Positions 16,759 to 24,983 of a stretch of DNA of 59,331 bases are shown here, piece by piece. The position numbers and the translations under genes are program-made. Location of the stretch: assembly GCA_016178585.1 (NCBI GenBank), contig JACOTA010000040.1, positions 1 through 59,331 of the forward strand, written 5' to 3'. This DNA comes from Nitrospirota bacterium. Lineage in GTDB: Bacteria > Nitrospirota > Nitrospiria > JACQBW01. The notes beneath the pieces were generated by a model. The model ran no database searches. It had not been told where the DNA came from and saw nothing but the letters and a program-made list of their open reading frames with translations. Each line of letters starts with the position of its first letter. The stretch's first letter is position 1.

Positions 16759-17463
16759 ATGAATAAAAAAATGATGTTGATTTTATTTGCCGCTATCGGG
16801 TTCTTCGTTTTTTCCGCCGAAAGTCACGCGGCTCCGATTGGGAATCCAACCGCCCAAACGCCCTCCCAAAAGCTCTCCATCGGTCCGCTTATCGATATTT
16901 ACTCGCAGGATTTTAAGGCAAACGGCTACCGAATAACCGGAAAAGGGAATCGATTGTTCTTGAATTTTAATTACGGTGTTGATCGGAACGTCAATTTTTT
17001 TGGGAATGCCGGATTTTCAAAAGAAGACCTTGAATTCGGAGGCAACACCTATTCCGGAAACTATGGGATGGGGGTTCAATTCGGAGCCAGAGCGACCCTC
17101 GGAGAACTTCGCCCGGAGCATATCAAATTTGGGGGCGGGGCAAAACTGTTGCTCGCCCGAAGTTCGGTCGATTTCTCGCCGACCCTTAAAAGTGACGTCG
17201 ATTGGACGGAATTCGGCTTATTTGGAGGAATGAGTTTTGAATCCCAATCCGATATGACGCCTTACCTGGGCCTTCAGATCGCCAAAACCGCAAGCAACAT
17301 TAAAGACCCGCCGGCAGGCATCCAGTCCAATTTCGACGAAGATGGATTGATCGGTTTATTCGGGGGGCTCGATTTGAAAATTCAAAAAGATATTTCGATT
17401 GGAATGGAATTGAGAATTTTAAATGAAATTTCGGCTGCCCTGAATTGCAACTTTTCCTTTTAG
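16759..17463 (+). CDS. Outer-membrane beta-barrel protein of unknown function
   Basis: About 234 residues from the ATG at 16759, which has AAGGGA upstream; the frame open from 16618 is not needed. A Sec signal peptide (MNKKMMLILFAAIGFFVFSA, then a SHAAP cleavage site) precedes alternating amphipathic strands rich in G, N and aromatic residues, ending LRILNEISAALNCNFSF with a terminal aromatic as in assembled barrels. It looks like an opacity-type small porin. R1 copy B follows directly after the stop. Confidence 0.7.
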   Translation: MNKKMMLILFAAIGFFVFSAESHAAPIGNPTAQTPSQKLSIGPLIDIYSQDFKANGYRITGKGNRLFLNFNYGVDRNVNFFGNAGFSKEDLEFGGNTYSGNYGMGVQFGARATLGELRPEHIKFGGGAKLLLARSSVDFSPTLKSDVDWTEFGLFGGMSFESQSDMTPYLGLQIAKTASNIKDPPAGIQSNFDEDGLIGLFGGLDLKIQKDISIGMELRILNEISAALNCNFSF

Positions 17464-17554
17464 CAAAGCAACCGGCTTCGCCGGTGCAAAGCGCGGGGCT
17501 TGGGGGCATTTGAGGATTTTGCGCAGCAAAACCGGAGAGGCCCCCAAATAATGA
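17464..17554 (+). repeat. R1 two-hairpin repeat, copy B (divergent)
   Basis: It starts right after the outer-membrane gene stop. The first hairpin is ACCGGC-TTC-GCCGGT with compensatory changes relative to other copies. The second arm pair GGGGGC ... GGCCCCC is kept, but the apical part (GAGGATTTTGCGCAGCAAAACC) is different. It sits between two convergent genes and could act as a terminator. Confidence 0.7.
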
Positions 17555-17557
17555 CAG

Positions 17558-18328
17558 CTACAACAGGAAGGAATAGAGTAAAATGTTTTTTATAATCATC
17601 CGGTCGCTTTCATCTGTGAGTCCAAACCCTATCCCTGTTTCCCATCTCCATCCTGAGCCAGAATGCCATTCAATCGTTGGAAAAATATAGTGGGCATGGG
17701 AAGGGGTGTTTTTCAGTTCTCCTAAATCTCCGAAGAACTCGACTCCGGGGACAAAATAATGAAAATTTCTCCAATAAATCCCGGCGGCATATTCAAAACC
17801 AATCCCTTCTGAAATTTGAGGACCACTCATTTTTTTCGTAAAAATAGGATTCAATCGAACCGTCCAGCGGTGAACCGCTTTTTCCAAAATTAACCGGGCT
17901 TCTATTTCTTCTGAAGGGTTATATTTTTCCCGCGGAAGCGAATATTCAATATAAATTGAAGTATTCCAGAATTTCTCGTCCTCTAAGAAAAGATGATACC
18001 GGGCGAAAACGGCTTTTGCCTGAACGTATTGAAAAGGCTCTCCTTTGGGTTGTTCAAAATCTGCATACCCTTCGACTGTAAAACGATCCGTTACGCCGTA
18101 TTCCAATTCAAGAGAATATTCCATAAGGTCGGTTTTACTTAAAGGATCCCCTTGAAAAGTGTAGGGTTGTGAATTCGAAGTCGTATAGTTATGCCATAAG
18201 GCAACCTCTACCTCTCCTTCAAATGCTGTTTGAGCGGGATAAACTTTGAATTCCCTGGCTGCGTGGGTAGTTGAGGGGGAGAAAAGAAAATAAATCCCGA
18301 CGAAGAGTATGAATAAGAGTTTTGGCAT
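17558..18328 (-). CDS. Outer-membrane beta-barrel protein of the FTR1 iron operon
   Basis: A 256-residue protein with a signal peptide (MPKLLFILFVGIYFLFSPST, cleavage after THA). The mature part alternates strands with many W, Y and F (VEVALWHNYTTSNSQPYTF, FTVEGYADFEQP, IYIEYSLPREKY) and ends ILLYSFLL, a barrel-like terminal strand. It starts at the base after the FTR1 gene stop, so they are translated together. I recognise no named family. Role in iron passage through the outer membrane is inference from operon position. Confidence 0.7.
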   Translation of the reverse strand: MPKLLFILFVGIYFLFSPSTTHAAREFKVYPAQTAFEGEVEVALWHNYTTSNSQPYTFQGDPLSKTDLMEYSLELEYGVTDRFTVEGYADFEQPKGEPFQYVQAKAVFARYHLFLEDEKFWNTSIYIEYSLPREKYNPSEEIEARLILEKAVHRWTVRLNPIFTKKMSGPQISEGIGFEYAAGIYWRNFHYFVPGVEFFGDLGELKNTPSHAHYIFPTIEWHSGSGWRWETGIGFGLTDESDRMIIKNILLYSFLL

Positions 18329-19147
18329 TTAGCGATACCTCGGATTCTGCCGGCGAAGCCATAAGAAAATTGAAAAAAAGTAAATAAGATAAGAAAGAAC
18401 CTCCATCAAGGAAGGTTTGGCCCGATACCCCAGGAAACCCGAAATAATATGCCCAAAAAGGGTTCTTTCATCCAACAGCCAGCTTGAATTCCACAGATGG
18501 CTCAGAATTGGGGAAATAATTCCCGCGGACTCTAGCTTCCCGATGGCGGCAACCAACATCCCGGCCGACATGAAAAGAAGAATGAAACCGGTGACCTTAA
18601 AAAAACTCTTCAAATCAAGGTGTCCAAATCCTCTAAAAAAAAGCCAGGCCATCAGAATTGCCAGAACGATGCCCGCGGTCCCGCTAAATAAGGCCAGGGA
18701 AATTGAAACAGACTCCCGGTTTTGAAGGAGAATCCCCCAAAGAAAAAGGACCGTCTCAATTCCTTCTCTAAACACGCCGGTAAACGCAAGAAAAGAGAGC
18801 GACCATAGCTTATTTCGTTCAAGAGCCGTGTCGACTTTCTGCTGAATTTTTCCTTTTAAATTTCTAGCGTGATCAGACATCCAGACAACCATATAAGTCA
18901 GGATGATAACGGCCAACAGCAAAATAACCGCGCTAAAAATCTCTTCGCCCGCGCCCTCAAACAAAAAACTCACTTTGTTGGAAAGATAGGCAAATAAGAG
19001 GCTCGCGAGAATTCCAGAGAAAACACCGGCATAAATATAAATAAAATTTTTATTCTGGCCGATTTTTTTTAAATAAACCATGAGGATTCCAACCAAAAGG
19101 GCGGCTTCGATCGATTCCCTCCAACTGATGATAAACGTTCCAAGCAT
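18329..19147 (-). CDS. FTR1-family high-affinity iron permease
   Basis: A 272-residue polytopic inner-membrane protein with about seven helices. Both REXXE iron-binding motifs are present: RESIE at residues 10-14 and REGIE at 127-131. The family (EfeU in bacteria, Ftr1p in yeast) moves iron, in several systems coupled to a cupredoxin or oxidase partner. It lies 35 bp after a cupredoxin gene and directly before the barrel gene, in an operon headed by fur. Confidence 0.93.
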   Translation of the reverse strand: MLGTFIISWRESIEAALLVGILMVYLKKIGQNKNFIYIYAGVFSGILASLLFAYLSNKVSFLFEGAGEEIFSAVILLLAVIILTYMVVWMSDHARNLKGKIQQKVDTALERNKLWSLSFLAFTGVFREGIETVLFLWGILLQNRESVSISLALFSGTAGIVLAILMAWLFFRGFGHLDLKSFFKVTGFILLFMSAGMLVAAIGKLESAGIISPILSHLWNSSWLLDERTLFGHIISGFLGYRAKPSLMEVLSYLIYFFSIFLWLRRQNPRYR

Positions 19148-19182
19148 TTCAGTGATTCCTTTTCGTTCTTCGTTAAAGGATT

Positions 19183-19503
19183 CTATTCGACAATGATTTT
19201 TCCCTTTAAATCTTTGGGACCGAAATCGCTAAAAAATTCATAAACTCCCGGTTTTAAGCCTTTTAAGGGAATATCGATCGTTTTCCCCGGCCATACTATT
19301 TTTTCTTTATTTAAATCGAGGCTTTCAAATTCGACGGGGACAGAATCCTCATTGGTCACCTGGAAAACAACCGGGGTATCCGATTTAATATGAATTTCAT
19401 CCGGATTAAACTTTTGACCTTTTATGGTTGACCGGATGATATTTTCACCGTGGCTGATCGATGTCCAGAACAGGAAAAAAGCAAGAAAAGCCAGTACCCG
19501 CAT
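19183..19503 (-). CDS. Periplasmic cupredoxin-domain protein (EfeO N-domain-like)
   Basis: About 106 residues. I start at the ATG at 19503, two bases after the fur stop. A signal peptide (MRVLAFLAFFLFWTSISHG) leads into a single cupredoxin-like fold: IKGQKFNPDEIHIKSDTPVV, FQVTNEDSVPVEFESLDL, then GVYEFFSDFG and LKGKIIVE. It resembles the cupredoxin domain of EfeO but lacks the peptidase M75 domain. Classical blue-copper ligands (H, C, H, M) are not evident, so it may bind Fe rather than Cu, as suggested for EfeO-type domains. Confidence 0.8.
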   Translation of the reverse strand: MRVLAFLAFFLFWTSISHGENIIRSTIKGQKFNPDEIHIKSDTPVVFQVTNEDSVPVEFESLDLNKEKIVWPGKTIDIPLKGLKPGVYEFFSDFGPKDLKGKIIVE

Positions 19504-19505
19504 TC

Positions 19506-19976
19506 TTACTTTTTCCCTTTCTTTCTTTCTGCTCGGAGTTGAGGCGCTTTTTCCTGACAATCCTGGCAATAACCATAGAGTTCCAATTTGTGGCTGTTGA
19601 TTTGAAACGAATGTTCCCTCGCCACCTGTTCCTGAAGAAATTCGATGTCCATATTTTCGAACTCGATAATTTTTCCGCATCGGGTGCAAACCAGGTGGTC
19701 GTGATGATTGTGATTATAGACAACCTCATACCGGGTCTGTCCGTCGCCAAATTCTCGCCCCTGAACCAAACCCGACTGGCACAAGAGATGAAGCGTCCGA
19801 TAAATGGTAGCGAGCCCTATGGCCGCGTTTTTTTTAACACTTGCTTCATAAAGTTCTTCGGCGGAAACATGACGGGGCATATCTAGAAACGTATCCAGAA
19901 TGATTTGACGCTGGCGGGTTAATTTAAGCTGGTGACCCTGAATATGTTTTTTAAATACTTCTGCTTCGTTTTCCAT
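19506..19976 (-). CDS. fur: Ferric uptake regulator (Fur family)
   Basis: A 156-residue repressor with an N-terminal winged helix (LTRQRQIILDTFL, GLATIYRTLHLL) and a C-terminal metal domain (HNHHDHLVCTRCGKIIEF and CQDC zinc cysteines). It heads the operon with the cupredoxin, FTR1 and barrel genes, so iron most likely is the signal. A Fur-box-like palindrome overlaps its own promoter region. The long charged tail (EKAPQLRAERKKGKK) is unremarkable. Confidence 0.93.
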   Translation of the reverse strand: MENEAEVFKKHIQGHQLKLTRQRQIILDTFLDMPRHVSAEELYEASVKKNAAIGLATIYRTLHLLCQSGLVQGREFGDGQTRYEVVYNHNHHDHLVCTRCGKIIEFENMDIEFLQEQVAREHSFQINSHKLELYGYCQDCQEKAPQLRAERKKGKK

Positions 19977-19990
19977 GGGAAAATTTCTAA

Positions 19991-20013
19991 TTGATATTGA
20001 TAACTATTCTCAA
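19991..20013. promoter_or_regulatory. Fur-box-like operator of the iron operon
   Basis: TTGATATTGATAACTATTCT runs into CAA, giving an imperfect palindrome with TTGA ... TCAA ends and GATAnnGATAA-like hexamers characteristic of Fur sites. It lies 15-37 bp upstream of the fur ATG. It implies autoregulation and iron repression of the whole operon. Confidence 0.65.
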
Positions 20014-20106
20014 TAGTAACAGATTCCCTGCCGGGACACAAGCACAATTTTTCCTTTTTAGTCATGATTCGGCTAACGAGGGGAATCAAGAAGACATGGA
20101 ACATCG

Positions 20107-20496
20107 TTAATAGAGGTGTGCTTCCCTCTGAAGCCACCGGACATAGCCGATGATCTGCCGGACCTCTTCTTCCTTGGCGTTCGGAACAGGAGGCATGTCT
20201 CCAAATGGCCAATGATGGGCCCTGACCCCGTTCCTGGCGGCCAAAACAAAGCTTTCATCTCCATGATGGTTGGGTTCATAAATCGGCGATAAAAAGGCGG
20301 GTCCTTTGTCGGTGCCGGAGGCCTTGTCTCCGTGACATCCGGCGCAATGGTTCTGATATAAAGTTTCACCCTGAATCAATTCCGCCGGGGCAGCGGTTTG
20401 AACTTTTAAAACAATTTCCTGCCTGGATTCATTTTGAGTGCATGAAAAAAGTATTCCACCCAGACCGATGATCATGAGACAAATTGCGTTGAGCAT
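20107..20496 (-). CDS. Lipoprotein monohaem cytochrome c
   Basis: A 129-residue protein with a lipoprotein signal (GLGGILFSC, C19) and one haem site, CAGCH at 51-55, with M101 (GDMPPV) as likely axial ligand. It is a class I cytochrome of the cbb3-subunit/cytochrome c6-like type. It would be anchored to a membrane facing the periplasm and depends on the ccm genes in this window. It stands upstream of fur on the same strand, 130 bp away, beyond the Fur box. Confidence 0.85.
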   Translation of the reverse strand: MLNAICLMIIGLGGILFSCTQNESRQEIVLKVQTAAPAELIQGETLYQNHCAGCHGDKASGTDKGPAFLSPIYEPNHHGDESFVLAARNGVRAHHWPFGDMPPVPNAKEEEVRQIIGYVRWLQREAHLY

Positions 20497-20646
20497 CTGA
20501 ATGTCCTCCTGTTTTGGTTAATCGTCGATTAATGGCGGGTTGATAAACCCAACAGACCTGCTATACTTTTTTAAGGACAGCCTCGCAGGGTTTGTCTTTT
20601 TATAAAAAACCCTTTTTTTATTGGACTTTTAATAAAGGTTTCACTC

Positions 20647-20871
20647 ATGCAATTAAGACCCTTTAAAGATTTTTTGTTACGTTCAGATTTAAAAGAAATA
20701 ATATCATTTAACCCGGAAAACAGGGAATTATTTTTTTTCGCCGAATTCGGAAAATACTAAGGGAATGACCCTGAAGCCGGACTAAAAGAGATTCAGATTT
20801 GTTCCGGCAGTCAATTTGATCCGGAAGTCGTGCTGGCCTTTACCCGGGTCTGCCAATCAGGCAAAATTTAA
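20647..20871 (+). pseudogene. HD-GYP domain relic
   Basis: The 404-bp stretch 20497-20900 has no intact gene. Within it one frame reads MQLRPFKDFLLRSDLKEI ... FGKY, hits TAA at 20758-20760, and continues in the same frame DPEAGLKEIQICSGSQFDPE and VVLAFTRV to a TAA at 20869-20871. The second part matches the last helix of HD-GYP cyclic-di-GMP phosphodiesterases. The HD and GYP motifs are gone. The first part is not clearly HD-GYP, so the boundary of the relic is uncertain. Confidence 0.5.
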
Positions 20872-20900
20872 AACTCCGCCGAAAGAATAAAGGGTCCCTC

Positions 20901-22742
20901 TTGGTCCGATTTGGCCTTCAAGCAAAAGTGGTCTTCATTACGGTCCTGACCGGAGTTTTAGTCGGAGGCCTCCTCGTTTCCTTTGAAATTTACGAGAATA
21001 TGCTTAAAACCGTTGAAATCGCCAAAGACCGGCTTCAGCGCGACGGAGTCATCCTTCAACAACAGATCACGGAACATGGAGAAAAGGCGTTAGAGCTGTC
21101 GAAAAATATTGCGATCTTGCTCCGCGTTTCGGAACCCCTTAATCAAGCAACGATCCAGGGAATCATTTCTTCCTTTCAAAAGAAAAACCCCGGGTTCCGA
21201 ATCAGTGTCACATCGCCCGAAGGTATTTTTTCAGCCGATTTGATTCATAAGGGGAAGAGCGCGGATATCGAAGAGCTTTCGAGTGTTTTCTCGGCGCTCA
21301 AAGGCGAAGCGGCTGTTTCTATCGAGAAAACATCCTCTGAAGAATTATCAATAGCCGCGTCCGCTCCCATGATTCTTAAAACCAGCGGGCTTTGGATTGT
21401 TCATGCTGAATGGCCCCTCTCACAGGCTTTTTCTTTCCAACTCAGGAAATTAATCGACAAGGACGTTTTCATAAGTTTTTTTCCGCTGACAAAAGGAAAA
21501 TCGATTTCAAATCTCATTCAGGAGAAAATAATCATCTCCCCCCTTGAGGCCATCTTACCTTATAAAAAATCGACGCTCCAAAACCCTTTTTTCAGTAAAG
21601 CTGAAAAAGAAACGCCTTCTTTTCTTACTTACTACATCCCGCTCATCAATTCACTCGGAATGACCCTGGGAGCCATTCAATTCCAGCTTGAGAAATCGGT
21701 CATTTTTTCAAACAAAGGGTTCTTTCAATATGGCGCCTTTATTTTATTATTTCCTTTATCGATCGGAACCCTTGTTTTTGTGCTGGTCAAATACATGATT
21801 ACGAAGCCGGTCATTCACCTTTCCAAAGTCGCCAGGACAATCGCAGAAGGAAACTTCAACGCCCCAATCCCTCTCCAGACATCCAAAGACGAAATTGGAG
21901 AGCTCTCCTCCGCCCTCAGTGAAATGAGGCGAAAAATAGAAAGAAAAACAACCGAATTAACCTCTTTAAACGATACCCTGTTCACTCAAAAAGGGGATTT
22001 AATCACACTCAATGAAGAACTTCATCGTAAAAACGACTATATCGAGTCTCTGGTCAATACGGTAAGCCATGAATTAAGAACCCCGATGGCCAGCATTATG
22101 GGTTTTTCCGAGCTTCTGCTGAATCGAAAACTGCCGGATGACAAACAAAAGAAATATCTTGAGACCATTTTCCTGGAATCCAAACGTCTTGCGTCAATCC
22201 TGACGGAGTTCCTCGACATCCAAAAAATGGAGTCTTCTGACCCTGGACTCGTTCAGGAAGTTCTGTTTTTACCGGAAATCATTGACAGGGTTTTGGAAAG
22301 GTTCTCAACCGCCATTTATTCTAAACATCAATTTGTAAAAATACTTCCTCCCTTTGTTCCACCTGTCAAAGGGGATAAAAAAAGACTTTTCCAGTGCTTT
22401 ATGAACCTCCTTTCCAACGCAGTTAAATATTCCCCTCAAGGAGGAGAAGTCAAAATTGAGATCACAACCAAAGAAAAAGAAGTCATTGCAGCCGTTCAAG
22501 ACCAGGGATTGGGCATTCCCAAAGAAATGCTCGGAAAACTTTTTACTAAATTTTTCAGGGTGGACAGTTCCGACCATCGAGATATCGGAGGAACAGGTTT
22601 AGGACTGGCGCTATGCAAAGACATTATTGAACTTCATGGCGGCCAAATCCGGGTCGAGAGCACAGAGGGAAAAGGGTCAAGATTTATCGTTTCCCTTCCT
22701 TTTCAAAAAACCGCCGTCACGGAAAATCAAGGAAAAAATTAA
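20901..22742 (+). CDS. Membrane sensor histidine kinase
   Basis: A 613-residue kinase with a TTG start preceded by AAAGGG. Order: TM1 (residues 9-28), a periplasmic sensor of about 245 residues, TM2 (about 276-298), HAMP, a short coiled coil, HisKA with H390 in VSHELRTPMASI, and HATPase_c (NLLSNAVKYSPQGG, DQGLGIPKE, GGTGLGLALC). The periplasmic part looks like a Cache-type sensor but I cannot name the ligand. It is followed 1 bp later by a CheY-like regulator. Confidence 0.92.
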   Translation: MVRFGLQAKVVFITVLTGVLVGGLLVSFEIYENMLKTVEIAKDRLQRDGVILQQQITEHGEKALELSKNIAILLRVSEPLNQATIQGIISSFQKKNPGFRISVTSPEGIFSADLIHKGKSADIEELSSVFSALKGEAAVSIEKTSSEELSIAASAPMILKTSGLWIVHAEWPLSQAFSFQLRKLIDKDVFISFFPLTKGKSISNLIQEKIIISPLEAILPYKKSTLQNPFFSKAEKETPSFLTYYIPLINSLGMTLGAIQFQLEKSVIFSNKGFFQYGAFILLFPLSIGTLVFVLVKYMITKPVIHLSKVARTIAEGNFNAPIPLQTSKDEIGELSSALSEMRRKIERKTTELTSLNDTLFTQKGDLITLNEELHRKNDYIESLVNTVSHELRTPMASIMGFSELLLNRKLPDDKQKKYLETIFLESKRLASILTEFLDIQKMESSDPGLVQEVLFLPEIIDRVLERFSTAIYSKHQFVKILPPFVPPVKGDKKRLFQCFMNLLSNAVKYSPQGGEVKIEITTKEKEVIAAVQDQGLGIPKEMLGKLFTKFFRVDSSDHRDIGGTGLGLALCKDIIELHGGQIRVESTEGKGSRFIVSLPFQKTAVTENQGKN

Positions 22743-22743
22743 A

Positions 22744-23112
22744 ATGAAAAAAATTTTGATTGCAGATGATGAAAGTTCATTAAGAATGCTGGTCAATGCG
22801 ACTTTAGAAGGAGAAAAGTTTCAAATCCTTCAAGCTAAAAACGGGCACGAAGCCGTTTTGACGGCACAATTGGAAAAACCAGATTTAATTATCATGGATT
22901 GGATGATGGCCGGTCTATCGGGCATAGAGGCTCTGGAAATTCTGAGAAAAACCGCCAGCACAACGGCCACGCCCATCATTATCTTAACGGCGAAAAACCA
23001 GTCTGCGGATAAGGAGAAAGCCTTTGGACTGGGAGCCAATTATTTTTTGGCAAAGCCCTTTAGTCCGCTTGAACTTTTAAACCTGGTCGATCGTATTCTG
23101 AGGGAAAATTAA
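22744..23112 (+). CDS. CheY-like single-domain response regulator
   Basis: A 122-residue receiver domain only. D8 and D9 form the acidic pocket, D52 (IIMDWMM) is the phosphorylation site, and the lysine in FLAKPFSP is the conserved K. I start at the ATG at 22744, right behind the kinase stop, and not at 22627 inside the kinase. With no DNA-binding domain it must act by protein contacts or as a phosphorelay step. Its last 53 bp overlap the 3' end of maf on the other strand. Confidence 0.9.
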   Translation: MKKILIADDESSLRMLVNATLEGEKFQILQAKNGHEAVLTAQLEKPDLIIMDWMMAGLSGIEALEILRKTASTTATPIIILTAKNQSADKEKAFGLGANYFLAKPFSPLELLNLVDRILREN

Positions 23113-23677
23113 AACCGGCTTTTTCCAAAAGCCTCCGAAGGCGGTTGAGAGGCAATCCTATGACATTCGTAACATCCCCTTCAATTTTTTCCACAAAGGA
23201 CGCTCCGGATCCCTGTATTCCATAGCTTCCGGCTTTATCGTAAGGCTCCGGCGTTTTCACGTAATTCTCAATCTCGGAAGGTAAAAGCTTTTTAAACCAA
23301 ACCGCCGTCCTTTCAGCTTCGACCTGTATAAACCCGGAGCCGGACCTCATGACAGCAACTCCGGTTAAAACCTCATGTCTCCGCCCGGAAAGCGATTCTA
23401 ACATTCCCCTCGCTTCTTCCTTTGAACCAGGCTTCCCCAACCTTTTGGAGCCTAAAACCACAATGGTGTCCGCGCCGATGACAAACGATGTTTTTCTTTT
23501 GTTTGCAATGTGTTCCGCCTTTAATGCGGCCAGACGCTTCACAAAGGCTTCATGCGGTTCCCCCGGGATCTCCGTTTCAGGAATATTCGAAAAAATCGTT
23601 TCAAAATCCAATCCAAATTGAGATAAAAGCTCCTTTCGCCTCGGTGACCCTGAGGCAAGAATCAAATGATGACTCAT
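23060..23677 (-). CDS. maf: Maf-like nucleoside triphosphate pyrophosphatase
   Basis: A 205-residue house-cleaning pyrophosphatase (dTTP/UTP or modified nucleotides). It starts LILASGSPRRKELLSQFG and contains GADTIVVLGSKRLGKPGS, SGRRHEVLTGVAV, YDKAGSYGIQG and VIGLPLNRL. The frame's last 18 codons (AGFNFPSEYDRPGLKVQAD) overlap the convergent response regulator. Canonical Maf ends near LLEKAG, so this tail is probably extra. Confidence 0.93.
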   Translation of the reverse strand: MSHHLILASGSPRRKELLSQFGLDFETIFSNIPETEIPGEPHEAFVKRLAALKAEHIANKRKTSFVIGADTIVVLGSKRLGKPGSKEEARGMLESLSGRRHEVLTGVAVMRSGSGFIQVEAERTAVWFKKLLPSEIENYVKTPEPYDKAGSYGIQGSGASFVEKIEGDVTNVIGLPLNRLRRLLEKAGFNFPSEYDRPGLKVQAD

Positions 23678-24727
23678 TTATCCCCCTTTATGAAGATCTA
23701 AATAAAAAAGGAAAAACCACCCTAAAAGGAGAATAAACCATCCCCCAATTAAAATAAATTCCAGCGTGGTTCTGAAAGAAATAGAAAAGTTTTCCGAAGC
23801 CATGACATAGACATCCTCAAGAGTATCCAATTTCTCATTGATGTTTTTACCCCAATCTTCAAGATGAAATTTTTTCGAAATTAACTGATAAAGCCGGGCG
23901 GAATACCAATCCCCGATCAACTTAATATTCTGTTCGATGGAGGCTGACTCCAAAATAGATTCCGTCCGGATTTGAATAATCTCTTTCAACAGTCTTTTCA
24001 ATAATTTAGATCCGAAAAAAATTCTTTTGTTTTTCCCATTTAAGAACGAGGCGGTGAGCTTCAGCCGGTTGTCGAGTTCATCGTCGAGAATACGCGATTT
24101 CAGGAGCTGATAATTCGCGATTTCAAACAGTTCGATATTCGGTTCAAAATCCTCCTTTGGGTCAATTAAAAAAGCGCCGTCCCAGTCGACAATCGACAGG
24201 TCGTCGATGCCGTATTTGATATGGGTTTCAAGCGTTTTTTTAATTTCCTCCTCATCAAGCGGCATTCTTTCATTTTTCAAAAGGCTGGCGATGGTCCCCC
24301 CATGCTCGGACATAAAGGTTTCCCGGTCTCCTGAATTTTTTGAAATACAATAGACGCTATATTCCTCATCAAAATCAGACTGGCATTTAAATTCTTCCAG
24401 CACCTTCCGACAGTCGGACAACAAGGTTCGCTTGATCTCAAACAAAACAGGAGAAAGAAAATTATCAACAAAAATAGAGGCTTCTACAATAATAATATTA
24501 GGAAGGTAGGCTTTCAAGAGAAATTGCGCTTCACGTTGATCCACTTTGGCCGCCCATACCCTGAGGATTTTCTGTTTCGGGACCACTTCAGGGTAATTTG
24601 GGGCTCTGCGAATCGATTTACTTTCGATGCTGTCTTTTGATTCGAGATCCAAATGGGTTTTCCCAACGATAAAAGTCACAATTTTGCCTGAAAAAGGAGC
24701 CTCAATCTCTTGTTTTACATTTGTCAT
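23678..24727 (-). CDS. DUF155/RMD1-like membrane protein
   Basis: About 349 residues, starting either at 24727 (TNVKQEIEA) or at an ATG six bases earlier. The last 45 residues hold a membrane segment (LEFILIGGWFILLLGWFFLF). Ahead of it, FHLEDWGKNINEKLDTLEDVY and a repeated LDDELDNRL pattern resemble the C-terminal part of the RMD1/YagE (DUF155) family, known from mitochondria and bacteria. Function is unknown. It starts 1 bp upstream of maf, so it shares its transcript. Confidence 0.55.
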   Translation of the reverse strand: MTNVKQEIEAPFSGKIVTFIVGKTHLDLESKDSIESKSIRRAPNYPEVVPKQKILRVWAAKVDQREAQFLLKAYLPNIIIVEASIFVDNFLSPVLFEIKRTLLSDCRKVLEEFKCQSDFDEEYSVYCISKNSGDRETFMSEHGGTIASLLKNERMPLDEEEIKKTLETHIKYGIDDLSIVDWDGAFLIDPKEDFEPNIELFEIANYQLLKSRILDDELDNRLKLTASFLNGKNKRIFFGSKLLKRLLKEIIQIRTESILESASIEQNIKLIGDWYSARLYQLISKKFHLEDWGKNINEKLDTLEDVYVMASENFSISFRTTLEFILIGGWFILLLGWFFLFYLDLHKGG

Positions 24728-24800
24728 TTTCATCTTTAAATCATAGACCACCCCCTTATTCCCTGTCAATCTTGGGGCGGTTTATAAAATCCTATTTAAT

Positions 24801-24829
24801 TTGACTATTGATTTAAACTCTGTTATAGT
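24801..24829 (+). promoter_or_regulatory. Strong sigma-70-like promoter
   Basis: TTGACT and TATAGT separated by 17 bp, in the divergent gap between the DUF155-like gene and the DksA-type gene. It would give a leader of about 150 bases for the latter. A further TATAAT at 24964-24969 lies too close to the gene's ribosome site to be the main promoter. Confidence 0.6.
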
Positions 24830-24983
24830 CCTTCAAATTCTTGTTGATTTTTAAAATAAAGTTTATCTGATTTTTTTAATGTTTTCAGATAGTTTAAACG
24901 AAGATTTCTTTTTATATTAAGTTAAGCTTTTGTTTCATTTGAAAGCTCAATTGAAGCAAATGATATAATGATCGAGGCTGACA

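Noticed and set aside
19504-19689. Longer N-terminus for the cupredoxin protein
   Set aside because: It overlaps fur in another frame and lacks a ribosome site; the signal peptide starts at 19503.
24964-24969. TATAAT as main promoter of the DksA-type gene
   Set aside because: The start site would fall on the gene's ribosome site; the promoter at 24801-24829 has better spacing.
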